A stretch of DNA of 64,000 nucleotides from Syngnathus acus (GCF_901709675.1 NC_051095.1:8585956-8649955); one strand, 5' to 3'; numbered from the stretch's first letter, positions 1 through 10,859 are shown. Notes: a model not told the origin generated them from the letters alone. Numbers and translations are program-made.

Positions 1-1200
1 TAATTCAATGCAAATACAACTTGGGTAATGGGGGGGGGGGGGGGGGGGTAATTTGTTGGGAAAATATTTGCACTGGAAGATTATTACTTCCACTCATGCA
101 TTATGAAGTATTTATAGAAACACACGGCTGTCAGGCTGTAGTTACAAAGACAATACTTGGATTAATATAGTATATGACAGGGGTTGCCTGTCAAACACTA
201 AACTAATGCTCAACATTCACATGTTTATCTCAAAATCAAACATCCAATCTTTGTCAAAAGAGCTTTATGTGTGTCTTGGCAACAAAACATCTACTTTGAG
301 TGGATTAAATAGCATTATACGATCTGACTGGTCTCTTAAGGACAACCACATGGAGTCTGTCCCGTGATATCAGCTGCGGTCGTCACGTGGGTTGGGGCTA
401 ATCAAGTTAGTTAGCAAACTGCGGGGAGGCTAACCGAGTTAGCTTGGCTAATACTGTAACACGGAGCCGCTTAACATGAGACAGAGACGGTTTTGATGCC
501 ATTAGAGAGTCATTAGCCCGCGTATATATATGATAGCATTAGCTTGTCATTACTCTGGATGTACAGGCGACATTAGCTTGGCTCATGATTCTGTGCACTA
601 TCAAGTAACCCCCTAATTGGATGCTAGCCAGTGGGTGGTTAAATGAGGCTGTCATTAGCTTTGATTTCAGGGTGGGTGAATAAACAGCCCCACAGTATCA
701 GTTACTAACACAAATCAAAACGGCATTTAGGCTATAAAAGCCAACAATTAATGCACATTTTAATAGCATCCTATGCTGGAGCTTGGATTCCAGAACATTT
801 TCTTTCTCAGTGCTGCATAAAAACGTCCAATCCTCCTTCAAATGTTGCGTGTTTATCATGTTTACGAGCATTCTTCCACCATATAGGTGCACACACATCA
901 ACCAAGTTGTAACTAATGTGTTCCATTGTTGTCTCCAAATCCAGAATTGTTCGCTTTTTATGTGGGTTAGGAACCGAGCCGTGCCGCGAATAGCGAAAAC
1001 CTGTGAATAATTAGCACAGGATTTACTATGAATACTGTTGTAATGATAGTAATTGTTTGATTATATATCCAATAGATGCCACAAAATGGTGCCAAAGCAC
1101 TACTTTTGTCTCAATGAAGATCCTCAACCTACTTCGACATTATTTCTTAGCCTGAGGATATCAATAAAAATATGCGGATATGCTAGGGGGGTACACTTAC
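1..1200 (-). other. slit3: slit3 intron 17, partial (runs off the left edge)
   Basis: This is intronic sequence downstream of the exon 17 donor (GTAAGTG on the minus strand). A run of 19 G lies at 30-48. I see no leucine-rich-repeat exon, RNA gene or clear transposon here. The next expected exon, which would continue domain D3, is not present, so it must lie beyond the left edge. The open frames at 698-1010 show no family signature and lack splice context. Confidence 0.75.
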
Positions 1201-1344
1201 AGAGTTTTCAGTCCAGTGAGGCCTCTGAACATTCGTCCCTGCAGACCCGTGAGCTTGTTGCCAGTCAGGAGAAGTTCCAGAACCCCAGACGCTCCATCGA
1301 AAGATCCTTCGCGGATTTCCCGCAGCTTGTTATTACTCAGGTTG
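1201..1344 (-). CDS. slit3: slit3 exon 17: two leucine-rich repeats of domain D3
   Basis: This 144-nt exon encodes two 24-residue LRRs of the third Slit LRR domain. It starts [17 protein letters not shown], then has [17 protein letters not shown] and ends RGLTGLKTL. The minus-strand acceptor is TTGCAG and the donor is GTAAGTG. It begins with one base that completes the Ile codon left by exon 16 and ends with CT of a split Leu codon (phase 2-2). The LxxLxLxxNxL pattern is intact. SLIT3 has the same block with REGAFDGA and FRGLSGLKTL. D3 function is less well defined than the Robo-binding D2. Confidence 0.97.
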
Positions 1345-2782
1345 CTGCAACAAAGAAGTCACCATGAACAAATTTATCTTAAAAATGACTCACTGCTGAC
1401 AGTGTGATCTTAAAAACAGAAAAGAATAATCACGTAACACCAAAATCATCTGCCAATAAAAAAAAAATGACACCATAGCTTAATACTATACTGTGAAGAA
1501 AAATGTATGAATGAACAAAAAATGTAATCAAGAATTATAATGAATGAATGAACAAAAAAAGAATCAAGAATTATATACAGATTGTATTTTTACTCATGGG
1601 TGGAGCACTTCTTTAAGATGAGGAATTCCATTTGTCACAGAGTCAATTCTTATTACACTTCTCGTATTGGACTCATCGTATTGCGCAGATGTACCTCCTG
1701 TTGCATCTCGACAACCTGAGGATTTCGTGTTGCGTTCTCACTATCATCTGACAGGTAACGACAATCTATCTCCCCGCAAAAATTAAAAATGAAAAGCCGC
1801 AGAGACAATAAGTCCAGATGATGTCTATCACAACCCGTGCGGATCTTCGAGGAAACCCGCGGGAGCTGCTTCTTATCGGCGCCGTGGGAGTGGAAGAGGA
1901 TGAAGAACAGACGGAAGGAATTGAGAGGAGCAAAATGGAAATGAGAGCGGAGCCAATCTGTATTGTTGGCGACACTGCGAGATGGTTAGCAATTTCCTCT
2001 CCAATAAATCAACTTATTTTTTTTTCCCCTTTCAACCCAACCCACCTCCATCACAACACACACACACGCACGCGCACGCACGTTGTAGATAAAGCGCAGT
2101 TGTAAATCTGAATCGAAGGCCAAGCCTCTATTTCCGCTTACTATTGGCTTCCTCCTCTCCATCTCTTCCTGGCTTGTTTTCCGCCTCTCGTCAAATTTCC
2201 TCTTCCCGAACTTTTTTGCTCCCGCCTATTCTGTCCCCATTTTCCTCCTCGTGTTCTCTCCCAAGCACATATTTTGCCGTCCGACTATATTCCAATGCTA
2301 ACCCACCAGGCAGGGCAATACGTACATACAGTGTAAAATGCACGTCTTTGCGGTTGGCGGACATAATGAGCAGTTAATCTCTCCCCTGTGTGTGGCCAAA
2401 TCCTATATGTCGCTTGGGAGAGCAGAGCTAATGTGGTGGAAAGCAAATATTTGCTCTTTTTCTCTTAGACAAAAAGCACATTTGGGTCTACCATTCCTCC
2501 TTGTTGTTACAATTTGCATAGTGTAATGAAGTCTCGCCATAGGATTCATCATAAAGTCCCTCACCAAGTGTACACACTGAGGATTCTGTTCACTTGGCAA
2601 TCTGGTAGGATTTCATACAAATACCACTGCACCATTGAAATGGATCTAATCTATATTTGATTGGTAATGATTTTGTCTGATTCTAAGGACTCTAAACAAG
2701 CTTAACAAAATGTAAACTCCATACAGTTGCCAATAATTTTCATATGCCACTGCATAATACAACCACAATAATAACTATATGT

Positions 2783-3190
2783 ACAGTGATGCCTTGACAT
2801 ACAGGTTTAATTTGTTCCGGAACCTCACGGGTACACTGAAACATTCATTTGTAATCTGTTTTCCAATAAAGAAAATAGCTCTCGTTCATAATGTACTTTG
2901 GAAAAACAAACTGCAATAATTAAATCGAATATATGAATGAAATACAACAATTGATCACTTGGGGTGCAATATAACAGTTGCACAGGCAAAGGAGAAGAGT
3001 TTCACAACTGATATTACTGCTAAGCTGCAGTAATATTAGTCAATTTATGCAAAGGATAAATACCCGTCTGCCTGTGAATACTTTTATATTGTCTGTCTAC
3101 ATGTGTTGCTGCAGTGTGCATAGTCAAACACTACTTAAAGCCTTATAGCACTACTACGATAGATTTGTTAGCCGGTCTATGGTGTTTCCC
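2783..3190. mobile_element. Nonautonomous DNA transposon copy, ACAGTGRTRCCTTGA-ended family
   Basis: The left part (ACAGTGATGCCTTGACATAC, then TTTGTTCCGGAACC) is a start I recognise from a common fish repeat family. The right part has GGATAAA followed by TTGTCTGTCTACATGTG and TTGCTGCAG. Related right-hand blocks recur at 12433-12545 and 23078-23190, and related left ends at 42775-42875 and 59908-59960. I did not find a clean right terminus or target-site duplication, so the right boundary is approximate. No transposase is encoded. Confidence 0.5.
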
Positions 3191-4178
3191 ATCCCATATG
3201 TCTCCTCAGTATAGAGTAACACGGGCGGAACAATTGTTGAAACGGCCGACAGGGAACAGCCACCTAATTTACATAATAATGAGCCGTCCCCTGAACTAGA
3301 CAGATAACGTTGCTCCGTGCGTCTGCGGCTGCCTTAACAAACACATATAGAGCATCAAGGCGTGAACCGACAAGAGAAGGAAAATAGTCGTCTATTGCCC
3401 AATAGGTAAGGCCTTCACTACTGTCAGATAAAAGCAGAAATGCATAGTTTTTGACAACCACAATATATCAGGCGTCATCATTCAGTTAAGGAAATAATGA
3501 CCTGGACTTCTTATGTTAGGTTACGTACAAAGAGTCTCTGATTTTTATGGTTGTTTATTGATTAAGGTAATGGATAGGTAAGGTAGAATAGTAATATTAT
3601 AGTATAGTATTATAATAAGGTGATATTTGTAAAAATGCACATGATCTACCATATTCAAATTGTGTGAGAGGAGATGCCATATAGCTGGGAGCGCTATAGC
3701 AACAGTAGCTAGTTACTGTCGCAATGCAGGGGCTAGTATCTTGAGCAAATGTTTAATGGTAGCAAATTTGAGACCATGTTCTGGTGTAAAGTAGGTGGAA
3801 TATAAACTAGGTAGAATATAATCGATGGATTATGTCAGATATAGTTCAAAAAAGCAATTTGTTTTAATAATTGTAGCAGAGATTTTACACGCCAAACCAT
3901 TTGTTTGGAAGGTGAATGGTTTTTTTTATCTCTTTTTTAAAAAAAAAAAGTCAGACTATTATTTGTCATCGGAATGGGAGATTTGACTTTCCAAAGCGGA
4001 CCTCAAACCAACATGGACAAGACTTAATAAAACCGTCAAAAAATGTCAGGGATAAAACTGCAGACCTGCACAAAGTGTGAATGGCTCCAACTAAAAAACA
4101 CCAACAAAAGGCTTGGTGAGAAGGTAACAGCTATCTGCACCAAAGTGGTCAACCAATCGTCCTTGGCCTGAAAGATTT

Positions 4179-4218
4179 CCTCTCGTGATGAGAGGATCAC
4201 ACCTCGTGACGAGAGGTG
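4179..4218. repeat. Two tandem hairpins beside the exon 16 donor
   Basis: CCTCTC-GTGAT-GAGAGG (4179-4195) and CACCTC-GTGACGA-GAGGTG (4200-4218) are two perfect six-base-pair stems that share the core CTCGTGAYGAGAGG. They start 33 nt into intron 16, downstream of the exon 16 donor, so they would form in the slit3 pre-mRNA. A function in splicing is only a possibility. Confidence 0.6.
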
Positions 4219-4251
4219 AAAAAAAGTTCCATTACATTGAAGCATACGTAC

Positions 4252-4326
4252 ATTTTCTTCATGTTCGGAAGCTTCTTGAACATCCCCGTCGCCTCCAGTA
4301 CAGCAATCTCGTTGTCGTTCAGCCTC
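4252..4326 (-). CDS. slit3: slit3 exon 16: first leucine-rich repeat of domain D3
   Basis: This 75-nt exon encodes [20 protein letters not shown] followed by NMKK. It is the slightly long first LRR of D3 (25 instead of 24 residues), a length and wording shared with Slit proteins (LEATG.FKKLP). The minus-strand acceptor is TTGCGCAG and the donor is GTACGTA. The exon starts one base into a split Leu codon and ends AT, so Ile is completed by exon 17. The open frame is continuous with exons 15 and 17. Confidence 0.97.
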
Positions 4327-6379
4327 CTGCGCAAAAAGACAATTTGAGTTGGTCAGATGTCACAAAGTCCATCTTTCAAAGTCAACAGTCTTAAAAAAGA
4401 GGTTAAAAGGCCTTTAGTGACTCCTCAAACGTTAAGCCGAAGCGAGGTTGCTAATTTAGAGCCGAGGGTGAAAAAAAGATCAGGAGAGACAACAATGAAT
4501 CATTTCTATGGGGTCATGAATACCGACAATGCGCCAAAGAGACATCTGTTGTATTGAAGCTATTCTTAGTAAAAGGCTATTAAAACAATCAACTTTACGC
4601 ATGCTTGTCTGTTCAGTTTGCTACTTTGACACAACCGAGGTCATAATTTGCTGCACATAGGCATGAAAGGCAACTTAATCACACTATAAACTCTGCGAGT
4701 GCATTTAGAGAAAATATTCTCACCAATAAATTCTTTAATGTTACAGCAGGTGCAAAGAAAAAACGACGATTATATTTTAAGAAGGCAGGTTATAGGGGCC
4801 ATTGGCTTTTGTGGATGAATGTTTTAAGAGTGAAGTCATTTTACGGAAAAGCATATGTGTGAATGATGGATGCGTGTGAAATTTCCAAGATGCATTGATT
4901 TAGAGGAGACGATATTTTATAGATGATTCCAGTGGCATGAGCTTCGTTTTCCTGGGATAAATGATACAGGCATGAATCGTTAACATTTTCTGGCCAATAC
5001 GAAGATAACGGGGAAATGTTTAGTCATCTTTTTGTCCAATTTGAGTTTCAAAACTTTGTAACGTCTTTGGGAAAGCTTGCCACATAGAAAACAAACAACG
5101 TTACATGATGATATTTTTAAATTACCGCCAGCTAATATTCAGGGAAAATCCTGTTTTGTCTATATACATATAAACCGCACTGGACAGAACATGTTTAAGC
5201 AACGCTTTCCCCCCACCAAAGTCTGTTTTCTCCATCAAGTCCACCATTCGGCAATTTGGCATTCGTTTGACTTCATCTTCTATTTATGCAGATCATGTTA
5301 TTTATTCATATATGTATGACTTTTACATTGTTTCCTGCATTTGGCAAATTCCTCTTTTCCAATGTATGAGAGAAAATTTCCTCTGCTTGAGATTATTCAT
5401 CACGATATTTGTGAAGAGGTACTTGCATCCAAATGATGGAGACAACACTGTGGTTAAGGTTCTTTGTATTCGCAGTTGTATTCTCGGACCAGCAGGGATG
5501 TTCTTCTCCAAACTTTTTTTGGCTTTTGTTTGATATTGCGCATCTTTTTGTTTCTCGACATCACTGCGCTTTGTGGCAACCCGTTGTTCCCTTTATGCGC
5601 AGCTCTAAGGACTCGACTTCATCACATCTTGCATCGATGTGCTTACATTTCATGTCATTCTTTATGTTGAACGGCTCTGCTGAATACTGAGCGGGGCGCC
5701 GTCTTATTATAATAATCCCCTATCAGCCCCCAGTAGAAGCTGAACACAGAGCCACAATACTTTAAGCCTGCTCACAATGTAATCAGGATCTCCCTGTTGC
5801 ATATTGCTCTCTATGCGCCATCCCATTTATCACTGCGAAAAAAAAATATAAGGGACTGTTCAGTATGCTAGTGTGAGACTTGCCGGATGTCACGATGGCT
5901 CCTTTGGGTTCTTGTAGCGAGATGGAACACATCAATGAGAACTTTTTTTTTTTTTTTTTTTTTTAAACATGGGAGCTAAAACCAAAATAGGAAAAGGGAA
6001 GATAGCGGCACGGCAAGATTAAGAGAGTTTTGTCTTGACTTATTCCTACAGGTTATGTGAGGTGTGCTGTGTAAATTTAATATCATGTAAAGTGAATTCA
6101 GAGACTTGCTTTTAAATCAAGCGGAACCTTGATATAATGGACGGTAAAAAGTCCACTCAAAAGGGTCCTTAGTACAGTTCTTTCAAAATCAATTGGCCAA
6201 TGCTTGCCTTGGTCTATCATTATAGACCGACCGACCAATCTTTCTCCTCGACATCGCCATGTACAGGCTTGGCATGCATACTATAATGACGTTTATCGTT
6301 TCCATGCCATACATTGTTTTGCAAATGCACATGCAAATACAAAAATATAATCAACAAAATCTTTTGTGCGACTACTTAC
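4327..6379 (-). other. slit3: slit3 intron 15
   Basis: This 2,053-nt intron is mostly unremarkable AT-rich sequence. It contains a run of 22 T at 5943-5964. The open frames at 5077-5690 are low-complexity hydrophobic translations of AT-rich DNA with no family match and no splice context. I see no RNA gene or transposon in it. Confidence 0.8.
5943..5964 (+). repeat. Poly(T) tract
   Basis: There are 22 consecutive T, which reads as poly(A) on the strand of slit3 transcription. It could be the tail of an old retroposed insertion on the minus strand, but no recognisable body precedes it. Confidence 0.9.
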
Positions 6380-6530
6380 AGGTCGGTAGTGTGTTCCGGG
6401 ATATGCGAGGGAACGCGGGTCAGTTTCAGGTTGGAGCAGTCCACCATGGTGCCCTCGCAGCGGCATTTGTCGGGACAAACAAGGTCCTGGAAACACTCGC
6501 CGCTCAGTCGGCTGCGATAGTCTTCTTGAC
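6380..6530 (-). CDS. slit3: slit3 exon 15: linker and LRRNT cap of domain D3
   Basis: This 151-nt exon encodes the linker (G)[16 protein letters not shown], then the N-terminal LRR cap [15 protein letters not shown] with the C-x3-C-x-C-x6-C spacing of LRRNT modules, and ends [13 protein letters not shown]. It opens in phase 1 (Gly split with exon 14) and closes in phase 2. The minus-strand acceptor is TATCGACAG and the donor is GTAAGTA. The linker and the PSHIPE..TDL ending resemble SLIT3 more than SLIT1 or SLIT2 and help assign the paralogue. Confidence 0.97.
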
Positions 6531-7988
6531 CTGTCGATAAGTGAGCGGCAAAAAGTGACTCAGGGAAAAAAAAGGCAGGTTCAAATTACTGACAGTTTTC
6601 CTTGGAAATTCTACATTTCTATAAAATGCATACCGACCTGCACATTTCAATGTTCTTGTCTATCAGCATGGTAACGTTTGCTCCTCTCATGAGCAAAATA
6701 TTTTTTAATCAAGTCTCTGGCCTGCCACAAAATTATGTTGTTAGGGAAAAAGTAAGGAAAGCAGTTAGAGTTAAACTTTTATTATTTTTTTTTAAGCAAA
6801 AACAGAAAGCTCATTAGTTGTTCCTTTAGCGGCAATAGAAGAGGGTTCGGAGGTTTTAAAAGGGGCGCTGGGATGAGCCATGCTAGCCCTGAAGCGCTGC
6901 CGTATGACCATTTGGAAGCAGGAGCAGGTGTGTGGCGGATCTGAAATCTCAGTGGACATGTCGTGCAATAATTAACAGCACAAAGTGGCAATCCTCCTGT
7001 TTATTACTTATTTTTTAAACGTTCCCATCTCAAGCCAGTTCTATATCAGATTGTCATTACTTCTTTTAACAGTACACAGTGCAGCCATCTAAAACACATT
7101 CATAATTGACGCCAAGATTTTCTCATTTTTGTCCTTGATTAGAAAAAGAAAATTATGCTTCCCAATGCATACTATCAAAAGTACAATTTTAAAACAACGA
7201 ATGCTGAAGTATGATTCTTTTCCATTGCAAAGTTCTAGTCTGGTTTTAGTTCTTGAATTTCCTTAATGGGAAATTCACTACACACCACTTTGAGTACGTC
7301 GGGCAATCACACTAAAAAACAATGGAATGGGCAAAACATTTTTCCACCTGTAATAAGATCCTCAATTAAAGGTTATAATGACTTAAAGTCCCTGTAAAGT
7401 GAAAAAAAATATATCCTCTAAATTTGACACACCACAACACAACTCTCCCAAATTTGAATGATGAAAAACCTTGATAGTGTTCAAAAAAAAAAAAAACCTT
7501 GGAAAATGGATGCTATTTCATCTTGCATTTTTCTCGCAACATTGTGCAATGATGCTTGAGCTGCAAGCTTTTTCATGCTCTCAAGAAGGCACGGCAGCAG
7601 AAAGCCCTGGTCCACTCTCAATTCTACACGTTTGCGACATGCTCGCTCATGGTCGACAACGAGGCCCTCTAAAGCAGCTATGCCAGCAAACTATCCAAAC
7701 TGAAGATGCATTTCCGGGGTGTAAACATATCGCAACTGCACAGGATAACCGCTGATGCGAATGAAGAATGGTCAAAGAAATATTGCATACTGTGCCTTGG
7801 TTTGGGATATTTAATTTTTTTTTTTTGCAATGTAGTATCTGGTTTTGTAAAGCATCATGCAGTGCAAAAGGGGCAATCATGTCAGACCTTCATATATATG
7901 ATGTGTTTTATTGCAACGTTGATCATCAGTTAAGGTTCCGAGTCACTTAATCGGCCAGTAGACGCAGGCGAGCGTGTGCCGGGCGGTC

Positions 7989-8010
7989 CCTGGCGCTTGA
8001 CGGAACCATG
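7989..8010 (-). ncRNA. mir218a: miR-218a 3p (star) arm
   Basis: The minus strand reads CATGGTTCCGTCAAGCGCC. It resembles the mammalian miR-218-2 3p arm with a few substitutions, including C for T in the middle (GTTCCGTC) and G for A near the end (AAGCGCC). All are compatible with pairing to the 5p arm. Ends are approximate. Confidence 0.85.
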
Positions 8011-8031
8011 TGATGCCACAGCAGGCGGGGC

Positions 8032-8053
8032 CACATGGTTAGATCAAGCACAA
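8032..8053 (-). ncRNA. mir218a: Mature miR-218a-5p
   Basis: The minus strand starts TTGTGCTTGATC and ends CCATGTG, 22 nt identical to the conserved vertebrate miR-218 5p arm as I know it. The seed (bases 2-8) is TGTGCTT. Exact ends are inferred from the family; processing cannot be seen in DNA. Confidence 0.95.
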
Positions 8054-8932
8054 GAGACAGCTGCACGAGCCAATCAGAGTGCAGGTCCACACAGGAGGCA
8101 GGGCATGGAGGGGAAGAGGGGCAAGGGGGGCAAACAGAGAGTGGGAAGAGAGGATGGTGGGAAGGTCCAGAATCGTCCAGGGAGGAAGAGGAGGTGCAAG
8201 GAGAGGGCAGCCAGAACCAGTTTCAGGAGTGACCATAGGCTCCAATGTTATTACTCTAAATGAGTAGTACCACCTAAAAAATTCATGGCTCTCCGAGTAC
8301 CACCATCCTGACCAAAAAGCAGCAGTGGAGTAGTCTTCTTTTAAAATATAGGGTTTTAGTCCTAAAAACTGTCATCAATATTATTGTAAGCCACTGTAAC
8401 TCAGTTTGGAATTCCACACTCAATTTTGCTCGAATAGGACCATAACAATCATGACTGGGGCAAACGTTCTATATTTGAAACATAATAGTATGTACGTACA
8501 AGTGAAAAATTATGTGATCTAAAAGTCCAAAAAATAAATAAAATGAAAAAAAAATAACGTGGCAGAAGCCAACTGGACTAAAAAAAAAAAGAAAAAAAAA
8601 AAATTATCTTCGCAAAATCGTTTCCATGTTAGATCAACTATTGGGAAAATGATGACATTGTATGTCACCTGTTGTTGTGAGTTATCGGCATTGGCTGTTA
8701 ATCTAGCAAAACAACGTGTTCCCATAGCTTTGCTAACGTTGCAGATGGAGTGGAAAACAAATGCTGAACAAATACTCAAGAAATGAACAGAAATGTACAA
8801 AATCTCCTGATCAAATCAAGTAAATTACAAAAGCCCGCCTCGAACTACTATCGCAACGTATTTGTACATCGTTACTTGCCACCACGGTGTATGGGTCATG
8901 CTTTTGTTGTTGCTATCATTGTGTGCGCTTAC

Positions 8933-9096
8933 CTGTGCAACGAAACTTCTTGCCCTTGACTTGGCTGATGCGCTTGTTGGCCAGCCTTCTTGGGTGGCTG
9001 CAGCGCGCCCCGCTGGTCTCGATGGGGTTGTCGAACAAAAAGTCGGCAAGCCATTTCAGGTGACAGTCGCACATAAAGGGATTCTGAGCCAGATGA
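8933..9096 (-). CDS. slit3: slit3 exon 14: last D2 repeat and LRRCT cap
   Basis: This 164-nt exon encodes [20 protein letters not shown], then [11 protein letters not shown], then [18 protein letters not shown]. It holds the CxC...C...C cysteines of the C-terminal LRR cap that closes D2. The minus-strand acceptor is CACTACAG and the donor is GTAAGCG. It enters in phase 2 and leaves in phase 1, and has the same length (164 nt) as exon 8, which caps D1. D2 is the Robo Ig1-binding domain in Slit proteins. Confidence 0.98.
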
Positions 9097-9769
9097 CTGT
9101 AGTGGAGAGAATGCATTTGTCACCATCTGCTTTCTTTATACCGCTGCCTGGTAACTGCTTGAGCCAAGTGCCAGGACTAGACGTACAAAAGCCAATGCCA
9201 ATTTGTGAGGAACTGCTCAACATTCTAATAGAAAACAAATTCATGCGTTGACTTCATTAGGTGTACCTGCATCTGAGAAATTGCACAACAGCTATTTTGA
9301 CGAGACGTAGCTCGTTGCTCAATGTTCAGTCCTGGTTCTGCTTGAATTCTACATCTTTTTTTTTTTTCGACAAGAATAGTGACAGGGTAGACAAGACCCT
9401 TAACTGGTTCCTATCCTATTTATCAAATAGGTATTTATCTGCAGATGATTTTCAGAGTTTGTCAAGCGTTCCTATGGTGTTCCTCAAGGATCAATCTTAT
9501 GGCCCATCCTTTTTGAGCTCAGCAGTTGAAATGATGCATAAGTAAATCAAATGTATTTACCAGGTAATTAAAAATATATTTGTTACAAACGGTGTCTGAA
9601 GAAGTGTACTTTTTTGAAAATGGCTAGATTTTTATCCACATTTTGCATGATCAAATCAAAACTTGCTGTGTCTAAATATAAGTTGTCCACCGCTGACAAA
9701 AAAATGGGGAGGGGGGCTAGTCACAATTTAAGGTGTGTTTTGTTAAAACATGAGTTTGTAAGCCCTTAC
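9097..9769 (-). other. slit3: slit3 intron 13
   Basis: This 673-nt intron contains a decayed LINE reverse-transcriptase fragment on the plus strand at 9390-9516. No other feature is visible. Confidence 0.85.
9390..9516 (+). mobile_element. CR1/L2-like LINE reverse transcriptase remnant
   Basis: The plus strand translates LNWFLSYLSNRYL and, after a one-base frameshift, YGVPQGSILWPILF followed by a stop. These match the WFxSYLxxR and GVPQGSxLGPxLF blocks of non-LTR reverse transcriptases. The fragment is very short, shifted in frame and antisense to slit3, so it is a dead 5'-truncated insertion. Family assignment beyond CR1/L2/Jockey-like is not possible here. Confidence 0.75.
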
Positions 9770-9913
9770 AGAGTTTTGATGGATCGCAGTGGTGTGAAAA
9801 GTCCTTTACTGATGGTTTGCAACTTGTTGTCATACAGTGACAGCAGGTTGAGATTGTGCAAGTCCTGGAAGGTGTTGACGCGGAGACAATTTATCTTGTT
9901 GGCGTTCAGGAGG
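9770..9913 (-). CDS. slit3: slit3 exon 13: two leucine-rich repeats of D2
   Basis: This 144-nt exon encodes [20 protein letters not shown], then [19 protein letters not shown] and TPLRSIKTL. It is two 24-residue LRRs on the part of D2 that forms the Robo-binding concave face in known Slit structures. The minus-strand acceptor is CTTTCAG and the donor is GTAAGGG; phase is 2-2. LRVNTFQDL and TISKGLF are SLIT3-like (SLIT2 reads LRVDAFQDL and TIAKGTF). Confidence 0.98.
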
Positions 9914-10429
9914 CTGAAAGAAGAATTTATGGATTTAAAGATTCAAGTACATTCATGCTTGCTGAGGATTCAGATTTTTTTTGAAAAGCATTGTTAGGCT
10001 GTCAAAGCAAGGTAGTAGATAGAATAACGGGCGATATAACCTTAGTCTCTACCAATGATCACACCTGAATGTGCAGAAAAATTACCGTCTGGATCGGCTC
10101 ATTCTCATCGTCTTTGCTTGACTTCACTTTATGGGGGAAAAGCCCCAGAACATTAGCAGTTTCTGCTGGAGGACTGCAGCGTTTGCAAGGACCATATGTC
10201 ACATTTATATTGAATTATTTATTTGGACCAGGTCCTGCAACGGTGCTGCAGTTTTGAATGTCACCCCTACTTGAATTCGTTGGAAACACACTTGTGTTAT
10301 TTTGTCAAACTGTCTCATTAATATTGTTCAATGTTGATGCACACAATGGACTATTTTTTCTGATTCAAAGTCAGTTTTAGCCCATGATCTTTGTATTCGT
10401 GAACCCTTTATACAGATTAGAGTACTTAC
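9914..10429 (-). other. slit3: slit3 intron 12
   Basis: This 516-nt intron holds nothing I can recognise beyond the splice sites. Confidence 0.85.
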
Positions 10430-10501
10430 AGTAGCTGCAGGGACACCAGGCCATCAAACAATCCTTTCGGTAGCTCAGTGATCTTGTTGCCATACAGGAC
10501 C
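10430..10501 (-). CDS. slit3: slit3 exon 12: D2 leucine-rich repeat
   Basis: This 72-nt exon is exactly one [20 protein letters not shown], then LVSLQLL. The minus-strand acceptor is CATGCAG and the donor is GTAAGTA. It is phase 2-2, so skipping would keep frame. [11 protein letters not shown] matches SLIT3 wording (SLIT2 has LFEGLFSLQLL). Confidence 0.98.
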
Positions 10502-10818
10502 CTGCATGGGACAGTTATCAATGACGCAATTTAAGTGATAATGTAAGAAAAACATTCACTATTCGTCTGCGGTAGTGTCAATTAAAAATAAGCATTATTA
10601 TATTAATAAAAGCAGGTTTAAAGACCTAGCATGTCTTAAAAATATTTAATATTTTCTCTCTGCGGCCATTGTTTTATCTCCTTTGATGATCCAAATCTGA
10701 GGTTGATGTAGCGTGCTCGAATCCTGCCGCACACGCGACCATTCACACCACTCGAGTGATTTCAATTTTTGTCCCATCACGCCTCAGCTCGCCTCCACTG
10801 ACAGAGGCCACGTCTTAA

Positions 10819-10859
<41 letters not shown>

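Larger units (their letters stand above)
1345..4251 (-). other. slit3: slit3 intron 16
   Basis: This 2,907-nt intron contains a CA/CG-rich simple repeat near 2053-2081, a nonautonomous DNA element at 2783-3190, and two adjacent hairpins at 4179-4218 close to the exon 16 donor. Partial direct repeats of GAATGAAC and AATCAAGAATTATA lie at 1505-1575. I see no other gene. Open frames at 1818-2105 and 2144-2377 carry no recognisable domain. Confidence 0.85.
7972..8070 (-). ncRNA. mir218a: miR-218 precursor hairpin (mir218a)
   Basis: Read on the minus strand, the 5' arm contains the full miR-218 sequence (seed TTGTGCT, continuing TGATCTAACCATGTG). After a loop of about 20 nt, the 3' arm contains CATGGTTCCGTCAAGCGCC, which pairs back along it. 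The stem extends outward: GCTCGTGC (8070 down to 8063) faces GCACACGC (7979 down to 7972) with a few wobbles. Transcription has the same sense as slit3, so it is probably excised from the host intron. Vertebrate mir-218 copies are known in introns of SLIT2 and SLIT3, in SLIT3 in intron 14, exactly this position. The miR-218a type is inferred from the ATGTG end. Known targets include Robo receptors. Confidence 0.96.
6531..8932 (-). other. slit3: slit3 intron 14, host of mir218a
   Basis: This 2,402-nt intron carries the miR-218 precursor at 7972-8070. Upstream of the precursor in transcription is a purine-rich, G-rich plus strand (8086-8220). A-rich low-complexity runs lie at 7480-7497 and 8580-8602. 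I see no further gene. The open frames that cross 7976-8267 are shadows over the hairpin and the G-rich tract. Confidence 0.9.

Noticed and set aside
7976-8267. Several overlapping open frames on both strands
   Set aside because: They lie on the miR-218 hairpin and the adjacent G-rich tract; Gly/Arg/Glu content reflects purine bias.
8862-9251. 129-residue plus-strand open frame
   Set aside because: It is antisense to slit3 exon 14; the exon on the minus strand has matched splice sites and clear homology.
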